Assembly (NCBI GenBank): GCA_017993025.1
Contig: JAGONL010000001.1
Location: forward strand, 1 to 44,751
Source: Candidatus Saccharimonadota bacterium
Lineage (GTDB): Bacteria > Patescibacteriota > Saccharimonadia > Saccharimonadales > SZUA-47
DNA: 44,751 nucleotides
Reading direction: 5' to 3'
The notes under the pieces were generated by a model. The model saw only the letters and a list, made by a program, of their open reading frames with translations, was not told where the DNA came from and searched no databases. The position numbers and the translations under genes are program-made. How positions within the stretch are numbered: position 1 is the stretch's first letter; each line of letters starts with the position of its first letter. This document shows positions 38,963 to 44,751 of this stretch, in pieces.

Positions 38963-39841
38963 ATGATAAACAATAATGACCAGGCGCACATCAAAGCACT
39001 CAAAAAAGAATATGAGTCACTTATTGATGGGAAAGAATCCTTATTAAAAATACTTAAAGAGACTGAGTTACCCGAGCTTGTTTATAACTCAAATGCCATA
39101 GAGAATTCTACACTCACACTCAAAGAAACCGAAAAAATCCTGCTTGAACAAGAGGTAATGCGCGACGTATCAGTTCGAGAACTTTTTGAGGCAAAGAATC
39201 TTGCTCGTGTACTAGATTATTTGGAATCAAAACCTAAACTAGAACTTTCTGCAGAGAATATACTTCTACTGCATAAAATGCTAATTGGTGGTATTGACGA
39301 CGCTATAGCAGGTAGACTCAGAAAAGAGCATGAGTATGTTAGGGTAGGAAATCATATCGCTCCAGCACCAGAACATGTAGAGCAACTTTTAAACAATCTA
39401 ATCGATAATTTTAATAGTAACCACGATTTATACTACTTGGATAATATTGCATATTTTCATGTTGAGTTCGAACGAATTCATCCTTTCTGTGACGGTAACG
39501 GGCGTATAGGTAGAGTTCTTATAAATTTACAGTTAGCATCCTTAGGATATCCTCCATTAATAATCCGCAATAAGGGCAAACACAGTAATTATTATCCAGT
39601 ATTTCAAGAATATACAGACAGGGGTGTTTACAGCGGTATGTCTGATCTGCTGGTACTAGCACTTTCTGAGTCATTACATAAGAGATTGGCGTACATGAAA
39701 GGGCTAAATATTATTACTTTGTCAGAATTTTCTAAGCAGAATAATCTTGCATTAAATGGGCAGTTAAACTCCGCTAAACGGCAGACAATACCGGCATTCA
39801 GAGAAAAAGGTGTCTGGAAAATTGGTATCACTCTAACATAA
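38963..39841 (+). CDS. Fic domain protein (class II, with N-terminal inhibitory helix)
   Basis: 292 aa. The Fic motif HPFCDGNGRIGR starts at His173 and is complete, so the protein should be able to transfer AMP (or another nucleotide-linked group) to a target hydroxyl. An inhibitory motif SNAIEN (S43-x3-E47-N48) precedes it, placing it in the self-inhibited class II. A short DNA-binding-like C-terminus follows (NIITLSEFSKQNNLALNGQL). The typical flap sequence YVRVGNHIAPAPEHV is present. It is expressed from a strong promoter with operator sites, has no Shine-Dalgarno (-10 6 nt from the ATG), and is followed by a hairpin and RNA copy 2. Its target may be a nearby protein or a host factor. Confidence 0.92.
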   Translation: MINNNDQAHIKALKKEYESLIDGKESLLKILKETELPELVYNSNAIENSTLTLKETEKILLEQEVMRDVSVRELFEAKNLARVLDYLESKPKLELSAENILLLHKMLIGGIDDAIAGRLRKEHEYVRVGNHIAPAPEHVEQLLNNLIDNFNSNHDLYYLDNIAYFHVEFERIHPFCDGNGRIGRVLINLQLASLGYPPLIIRNKGKHSNYYPVFQEYTDRGVYSGMSDLLVLALSESLHKRLAYMKGLNIITLSEFSKQNNLALNGQLNSAKRQTIPAFREKGVWKIGITLT

Positions 39842-39946
39842 AAAAATGGTCAATAAAATTTAAAGAACCTGACTTGTGTAATCCAACACTGCCGAGGTCC
39901 TTATGAGGCTATTATATCTGAGGATATAGGTAATTTCAAGATGGCG

Positions 39947-39966
39947 AAAAGGACTGCTGTCCTTTT
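39947..39966 (+). terminator. Hairpin after the Fic gene
   Basis: AAAAGGAC pairs with GTCCTTTT around TGCT. It lies 106 bp after the Fic stop. The T-run is inside the stem, so termination may be partial and allow readthrough into RNA copy 2. Confidence 0.5.
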
Positions 39967-40012
39967 AATCCTGCTTTAATACAATTTATTTTTTTAGATA
40001 TTTTGGTTGTTT

Positions 40013-40256
40013 GGTTTGTGGCTGTTTCGGCGCCACACCCCCGACTATCTTTTCCCAACAGGTGCAAAAGATAGCAAAAGCCCCGCACCCTGTTGAATAT
40101 ACATAACTCATGACAAATACCACCCACTTCTGCGTGGCAAGAACAACAAGCGTCCAATAAGCAATTTAAAAGTTATATGCTTTTGGATTAGCTTGCCACT
40201 TGATTCAGAAGTGGCTGATTGTCATGAATCAGTATTTCAAGGGGTGGTTTGGCTAC
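40013..40256 (+). ncRNA. Structured RNA, copy 2 (after the Fic gene)
   Basis: Same architecture as copy 1. P1 is GTGGC/GCCAC (40018-40022 with 40032-40036). P2 is CTATCTTTT/AAAAGATAG (40045-40053 with 40066-40074), whose 12-nt loop contains AACAGG, which can pair with CCTGTT at 40089-40094 (pseudoknot). The rod is TCATGACAA/TTGTCATGA (40108-40116 with 40219-40227), CCACTTCTG/CAGAAGTGG (40124-40132 with 40206-40214), GTGGCAAG/CTTGCCAC (40134-40141 with 40192-40199), and TCCAA/TTGGA with AAGCA/TGCTT (40153-40163 with 40178-40187). It ends in the 43-bp sequence 40214-40256 shared perfectly with copy 1. The spacer 39842-40309 holds no gene apart from this. Confidence 0.7.
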
Positions 40257-40309
40257 AATAAATATCTGTAAATGTAGGAAATATCACCAAACAGGTTTAA
40301 TATTTAATT

Positions 40310-40969
40310 ATGAAAATGTCCGAGAAACCAAAAGACTTACGGCCAAGGGAAAAGTTGCAGAAAAAGGGCGCTCAGTCTTTATCCGACCTCGAGCTATTAC
40401 AAGCACTTATTGGTAGTGGAAACAAGCAAGCCGATGTTAGCAAAATTGCCCAAAGCGTGAAAAAGCTACTTCAAAAACACGGTGCAGACATTTCATACAA
40501 GCAACTTACAGAAGTAACTGGCATGGGTGAAGCGAAAACTACGGAAATATTAGCTGCCTTTGAATTATCAAAAAGATATTTAATTGACAGCGAGGCGCCA
40601 ATAATTGACTCACCCGAAAAAGTCGCAGAACAACTATCTGACATCCGAGACAAGAAGCAAGAATACTTTGTATGTTTGACTCTGGACGGTGCTAACAGGC
40701 TTATCGCAAAACGTGTAATAACAATAGGTACGCTAAACTCTAGCCTTGTCCACCCGCGTGAAGTCTTTGCAGATGCCATAACCGACCGCGCCGCAAGCAT
40801 AATAGTCGCCCACAACCACCCCAGCGGCACTTTAAGCCCGTCTGAAGCGGACCGGAATATTACTGTTAAACTTCATGAATCAGCAAAACTACTTGGAATA
40901 AATCTTACGGACCACATAATCATCACAAAAACGGAATACTACAGTTTTACAGATGACAACAAGCTGTAA
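40310..40969 (+). CDS. radC: RadC family JAB-domain protein
   Basis: 219 aa. Helix-hairpin-helix-like start (GAQSLSDLELLQALIGSG, then LTEVTGMGEAKTTEI) followed by the RadC JAB/MPN metalloprotease-like domain. REVFADAITDRAASIIVAHN leads into HNHPSG at about residue 168 with SEADRNIT after it; the His-x-His and Asp ligands for zinc are present. The biochemical role of RadC is unsettled (no repair role in E. coli), and it is frequent on mobile and defence islands, as here. A TAATAT box lies 6 nt before the ATG. The type I methylase gene follows after 38 bp. Confidence 0.9.
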   Translation: MKMSEKPKDLRPREKLQKKGAQSLSDLELLQALIGSGNKQADVSKIAQSVKKLLQKHGADISYKQLTEVTGMGEAKTTEILAAFELSKRYLIDSEAPIIDSPEKVAEQLSDIRDKKQEYFVCLTLDGANRLIAKRVITIGTLNSSLVHPREVFADAITDRAASIIVAHNHPSGTLSPSEADRNITVKLHESAKLLGINLTDHIIITKTEYYSFTDDNKL

Positions 40970-41007
40970 TAAGCGTACAATCAAAATAAAGGAGTTGTAC
41001 TACTATT

Positions 41008-42693
41008 ATGGATAATCCTAAAAATCAGGCTGGCTTAATTTGGAATATTGCCGATATCCTACGTGGGGGTTGGAAGCAACACGAATATCAAGATGTTATT
41101 TTACCGTTAGTTGTGCTTAAGCGTCTAGATAACGTGTTAGCTACAAATAAACAAAAAGTATTACAAACATACAACCAAATGCATGGCACCATGAGCGACG
41201 AGTCATTGGTACACTTTTTGGAAAAAGAAGCTGGCTACAAATTCTACAATACGAGTCCGTATGACTTCAAAAAGCTACTGGACGATTCAGAGGGTATTTA
41301 TGCCAACTTTATCAACTATCTAGACGGTTTCAGCCCTAATGTACGAGATATCGTCACGAAGTTCGAATTTCAAAAGCAATTAAATAAACTCAAAAGCGGC
41401 AAGATGCTGCACCTTGTGCTTAAAGAGCTAGACAAAGTAGACCTGCGAACTGAGATAGTAAATAACCACGATATGGGCTATATTTTTGAAGAACTTATCC
41501 GTAAGTTCAATGAACAATCGAATGAGACTGCCGGTGAACACTACACGCCGCGCGAAGTTATACGCCTAATGGTCCGTCTGTTACTTGAACCAGATGCGGA
41601 TCGTATTAAAGGCGAAAGTAAGATCATTGAAATGTATGACCCTGCTTGCGGTACAGGTGGTATGCTTACGATTGGCAAGGAGTATATTCAGGATAAGATA
41701 AACCCAGACGCCGAGGTCTTTCTATATGGCCAAGAGCTAAACCCTCAGACGTTTGCAATAGCGAAATCAGACATCCTTATCAAAGGAGAAGATGCCAACC
41801 GTATTAAGGGTGGTAGCGGCGAACATGCCGAAGATAGCACTCTTAGTAACGACCAGTTCTACGACAAGACATTTGACTATGTTATCGCTAATCCACCTTA
41901 CGGCGTTGACTGGAAAAAAGATAAAGACGCAGTTGAGGCCGAAGCTGCTCGTGGAGATGCGGGTCGCTTTCCGGCCGGAACTCCCGCTGTTAGTGATGGT
42001 CAAATGCTCTTTTTGCAGCATATGATCAGTAAGATGCGACCAAAACACGAAGGTGGTGGGCGCGTAGCTGTGGTACATAACGGTTCCCCATTGTTTACTG
42101 GTGCGGCAGGGAGTGGTCCAAGTAATATTCGTAAATGGTTGCTTGAAAATGATTACCTTGAAGCTATTATCGGTTTACCGACCAACATGTTCTACAACAC
42201 GGGCATCGCAACATACATCTGGGTCCTGACAAACCGAAAGATTGATGATCGTAAGGGCAAAGTACAACTTATAGACGGCAGTGAAATTTTTCATAAGCTA
42301 CGCAAAAACCTAGGTGACAAGAATAAAGAACTAACACTGGATGATATTGACGAAATTTATACGTTATATGAAAACTTTCATCAATCAAAACGAAGCAAGA
42401 TTTTCAATAATGAGGACTTTGGCTATACGCAAATTACTATAACGTGGGATAAAGAAAAAGACACCGAGAATGTACCACTGGGAGAAGACATAAATGAATA
42501 CTTTAAGCGCGAGGTGCTCCCGCATGTACCGCATTCCAAAATGGATAGAAAGAAGGACAAGATTGGCTATGAAATACCATTTAATCGCTACTTCTACGAC
42601 TATAAACCACCGCGTAGTCTCGACGACATCGATGATGACCTCCAGAAAGTCACCAAAGAAATTCTTGACCTTTTGAATGAGGTAACAGAGTAA
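41008..42693 (+). CDS. hsdM: Type I restriction-modification methyltransferase subunit HsdM
   Basis: 561 aa. HsdM methylates adenine N6 at the site chosen by HsdS. Present are the N-terminal helical domain (LIWNIADILRGGWKQHEYQD, LPLVVLKRLD), GEHYTPREVIRLMVRLLLEP, the SAM-binding motif DPACGTGGML (about 211-220) and the catalytic NPPY (295-298). AFAIAKSDIL-type and LPTNMFYNTGI blocks are also as in the family. AAGGAG is about 14 nt before the ATG, a little far. The stop overlaps the hsdS start by one base. Length and motifs suggest an active enzyme. Confidence 0.95.
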   Translation: MDNPKNQAGLIWNIADILRGGWKQHEYQDVILPLVVLKRLDNVLATNKQKVLQTYNQMHGTMSDESLVHFLEKEAGYKFYNTSPYDFKKLLDDSEGIYANFINYLDGFSPNVRDIVTKFEFQKQLNKLKSGKMLHLVLKELDKVDLRTEIVNNHDMGYIFEELIRKFNEQSNETAGEHYTPREVIRLMVRLLLEPDADRIKGESKIIEMYDPACGTGGMLTIGKEYIQDKINPDAEVFLYGQELNPQTFAIAKSDILIKGEDANRIKGGSGEHAEDSTLSNDQFYDKTFDYVIANPPYGVDWKKDKDAVEAEAARGDAGRFPAGTPAVSDGQMLFLQHMISKMRPKHEGGGRVAVVHNGSPLFTGAAGSGPSNIRKWLLENDYLEAIIGLPTNMFYNTGIATYIWVLTNRKIDDRKGKVQLIDGSEIFHKLRKNLGDKNKELTLDDIDEIYTLYENFHQSKRSKIFNNEDFGYTQITITWDKEKDTENVPLGEDINEYFKREVLPHVPHSKMDRKKDKIGYEIPFNRYFYDYKPPRSLDDIDDDLQKVTKEILDLLNEVTE

Positions 42694-43970
42694 TGCAAAC
42701 ATACCAGAAAATGAAAGATTCTGGTGTTGCATGGCTGGGTGACATCCCGTCAGAATGGGATCAGAAACAAGCCAGATACATCTTCAAGCAAACAAAGGAC
42801 TCTGTGGGCGAAGATCCGAGTAAATATGAGCTATTGTCACTAACTTTAAGGGGTATTATCCCAAGAAGTCAGGTCGATGGCGGCAAGAACCCTGAAAACT
42901 ATAGCGCCTATCAGATAGTTCGTGAAAACGACTTGGTAATGTGCCTTTTTGATTATGACGTAACACCAAGAACCGTCGGACTAGCTACGTCTACAGGGAT
43001 GGTCACTGGTGCATATACAAACTTACGGCCACTGAACGGTATATCAACACGCTATTTCAATTATTTTTTTCTAGCCCTTGATACAACAAAAGAGCTCCTT
43101 CATTTATGTACTGGTCTACGAAACGGGATTTCGAAACAGACGTTTTTTAGTCTTAACCTGCCAGTCCCAGAGTATGAGACTCAAGAAATTATTGCAGACT
43201 ATCTTGATGAAGAGACCGCAAAAATTGATGACTTAATTTCCAAGCAAGAACATTTACTTAAACTTATCGAAGAAAAAAAGAAAGCAACAATCAATTGGGC
43301 AGTCACAAAAGGTATCAACCCGACAGTTGAGCTTGCGTCTTCGGGCGTAACATGGATTGGCCAAATGCCTGAACATTGGCAAATCAAACAGATTAAACAC
43401 ATATCGCCAGTCAAGAGAGGTGCTTCACCGAGGCCAATAGAGGACCCTAAGTATTTCGATAAAAACGGTGAATTTAACTGGGTCCGAATTGCTGATGTGA
43501 CTCGATCAGGGAAATACTTGTTAAGCACACCTCAAAAATTATCAATTCTAGGGGCTTCGCTTAGTGTTAAACAATATCCTGGAGACATTTTTGTCAGTAT
43601 TGCTGCTAGTGTCGGTAAGCCAATGATTACCAAGATTCAATGTTGCATCCATGATGGTTTTGTATATTTCCCCTATATTGACGAAAAGATGATAGAAAGA
43701 GAGTTCTTATACTATATTTTTGATGCCGGACAATGCTATCTGGGGTTAGGTAAGATGGGAACTCAACTAAACTTGAACACCGAAACAATTGGTTCTATCA
43801 AGATTGCAATCCCTCCTCTTGACGAACAGCTTGAAATTGTTGAGTGGATTCGAAGCTATGAAAAAGAATATGGAAAGTTGAAGGCTCTTGCCGATAAGCA
43901 AGTCGTATTATTGAAAGAGCGTCGAATGAGCCTTGTTTCAAATGCTGTGACCGGAAAGGTTAGAGTGTGA
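42693..43970 (+). CDS. hsdS: Type I restriction-modification specificity subunit HsdS
   Basis: 425 aa with two target recognition domains. Each starts with the same phrase, first MKDSGVAWLGDIPSEWDQKQ and then LASSGVTWIGQMPEHWQIKQ, as expected from the internal duplication of HsdS. Between them is the central conserved helix LDEETAKIDDLISKQEHLLK with VTKGINPTV, and a second helix ends the protein (LDEQLEIVEWIRSYEKEY). Each half reads one part of a bipartite DNA site, so the recognition site cannot be read from sequence alone. It overlaps hsdM by 1 bp and the next gene by 4 bp. Confidence 0.95.
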   Translation: MQTYQKMKDSGVAWLGDIPSEWDQKQARYIFKQTKDSVGEDPSKYELLSLTLRGIIPRSQVDGGKNPENYSAYQIVRENDLVMCLFDYDVTPRTVGLATSTGMVTGAYTNLRPLNGISTRYFNYFFLALDTTKELLHLCTGLRNGISKQTFFSLNLPVPEYETQEIIADYLDEETAKIDDLISKQEHLLKLIEEKKKATINWAVTKGINPTVELASSGVTWIGQMPEHWQIKQIKHISPVKRGASPRPIEDPKYFDKNGEFNWVRIADVTRSGKYLLSTPQKLSILGASLSVKQYPGDIFVSIAASVGKPMITKIQCCIHDGFVYFPYIDEKMIEREFLYYIFDAGQCYLGLGKMGTQLNLNTETIGSIKIAIPPLDEQLEIVEWIRSYEKEYGKLKALADKQVVLLKERRMSLVSNAVTGKVRV

Positions 43971-44751
43971 AATTTAAGCCTATTGCCAAACGCTACCAAT
44001 TCGATGATGTGCTGTCTATGACTATTGAGTCTCACTTAAAAGAGCCGATTGCTAATTGGATTTATGCAGTGCTAAAAAGAAAGCAAGCTCTTGTAGAACC
44101 AGACGGTATATACAGAAATTATCCATATATAACTACTCAGCTCAAGGAGATTCTTCATGTAAATTTAAGAGAAGTGTATCCCCAGAAATGGGGTTCCTTC
44201 ATTGAATTCGTATTGAGCGATAATGAGAGGACGCTGGTAATACTACAGTGGTGTCTGAATTATTTTGCGCGTAGCGAAGAAGCTAATGATCTTGAGTGGG
44301 CCTTGAGTAATGGAGGTTCTGCTTACGCTGTTGAAAAAGTAAACAAGGATGCTTCCGAGTATGTTGAAGGTGTCTATGATTTAGTTGAGCGAGTCCCAGA
44401 ACCAGTGAAAGCAATGGCTAAAGAGGCACTAAGTAACAGCGAACAACTTTTGGAAGGTTGGCGTGCCTGCTATGGTAAGAATCCAAATTATAAAGAAACA
44501 GTGCAGCAATCCCAAAACGTTCTAGAAGAATTACTAAGAGATAACTACCTGCCGTCAGATAAAAAAGCTCAACTTGGAAAACTCATCAAAGATATAAGAG
44601 CCGGCAAGACATTGTCGTACAAAGGCTCGGATGTCGTCAAGCAACCAAATACACTTCTTGAATTGATACAGAATATCCCCGAATACCGTGGCATGCATAC
44701 TGCCGGGACAGGTAAAAACCCTACGAAACAACAAGCTGAATACATACTTCA
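43967..44751 (+). CDS. Abortive-infection-like protein, partial (runs off the end)
   Basis: An open frame of 261 codons from a GTG at 43967 that overlaps the hsdS stop by 4 bp and continues past the window. The N-terminal half is a new domain (MKFKPIAKRYQFDDVLSMTI if GTG is read as Met). The C-terminal half has the pattern of Abi C-terminal domains: KEALSNSEQLLEGWRACYGK, NYKETVQQSQNVLEELL, KKAQLGKLIKDIRAGKTL, PEYRGMHTAGTGKNPTKQQA. That domain is common in phage-defence proteins. Its position inside the type I operon, before an expected hsdR, suggests an extra defence module. The true end and full length cannot be seen. Confidence 0.7.
   Translation, partial: MKFKPIAKRYQFDDVLSMTIESHLKEPIANWIYAVLKRKQALVEPDGIYRNYPYITTQLKEILHVNLREVYPQKWGSFIEFVLSDNERTLVILQWCLNYFARSEEANDLEWALSNGGSAYAVEKVNKDASEYVEGVYDLVERVPEPVKAMAKEALSNSEQLLEGWRACYGKNPNYKETVQQSQNVLEELLRDNYLPSDKKAQLGKLIKDIRAGKTLSYKGSDVVKQPNTLLELIQNIPEYRGMHTAGTGKNPTKQQAEYIL

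Noticed and set aside
37711..40256. The paired RNAs as tmRNA, RNase P RNA, SRP RNA or ToxIN-type antitoxin repeats
   Set aside because: There is no tRNA-like domain or tag frame, no RNase P core motifs and no SRP tetraloop region. The tandem units are not a short uniform toxI-like array, and the 150-aa protein shows no ToxN likeness.
1..44751. CRISPR arrays, cas genes, integrase or transposase genes
   Set aside because: No regularly spaced direct repeats and no protein with integrase, transposase or Cas motifs were seen in any frame.
1..44751. Recoded TGA (Gracilibacteria-type code)
   Set aside because: Many well-recognised genes, such as guaC's neighbours and hsdS, end normally, and several end at TGA at the expected family length.

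Overview
The window looks like a chromosome segment from a Patescibacteria (CPR) bacterium, most probably a Saccharibacteria (TM7) lineage. The reasons are AT-rich DNA, short intergenic gaps, many small membrane and hypothetical proteins, a secreted adhesin next to a sortase, PlsY and CdsA as the only lipid genes present, and TGA used as a normal stop. The lineage is an inference from gene style, not from a marker gene.

Layout: (1) 1-8.2 kb is ordinary: membrane proteins, an NADP-binding oxidoreductase, tiny conserved proteins (18 and 56 aa), DUF1905, DUF5661, a NagB-like deaminase and an ECF sigma factor with a membrane partner. (2) 8.2-13.1 kb is an accessory island next to tRNA-Gln(UUG). 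The last part of the tRNA (T-arm to acceptor) recurs five more times, three of the six copies with a nested terminator hairpin. Between copies lie a 250-aa unknown and a kinase / MoaA-like radical SAM / CYTH / GreA-C-like group. (3) 13.3-21.3 kb holds queA with an in-frame palindromic insertion, two cargo genes followed by a remnant of a second queA 5' end, and a pair of paralogues of unknown function. (4) 21.4-26 kb has msrA, a rod-like RNA candidate, guaC and an A-B-A-B array of small unknown genes. (5) 26-36.3 kb is more core-like: UvrD-family helicase-nuclease, C-type-lectin/GLUG adhesin, sortase, cdsA-plsY and membrane proteins. (6) 36.4-44.7 kb is defence-like: zeta-toxin-like kinase, a divergent wHTH / Fic pair, radC, and a type I restriction-modification operon with an Abi-like gene that runs off the end.

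The most striking non-coding signal is in region 6. The divergent wHTH and Fic genes are each followed by a copy of the same structured RNA: a hairpin, then a stem with an identical 12-nt loop core that can form a pseudoknot, then a long rod hairpin. Stems are kept while their sequences differ. The two copies end in a perfect 43-bp inverted repeat, so the whole 2.5-kb unit is symmetrical. I do not recognise this RNA. The second strong signal is the tRNA-Gln 3'-end array, which looks like serial integration or a family of tRNA-derived 3' elements.

A general property of the window is that about fifteen genes have a good -10 box only 6-8 nt before the ATG and no Shine-Dalgarno sequence, which predicts leaderless mRNAs. 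Others (the sigma operon, guaC, the 18-aa gene) have clear Shine-Dalgarno sites.
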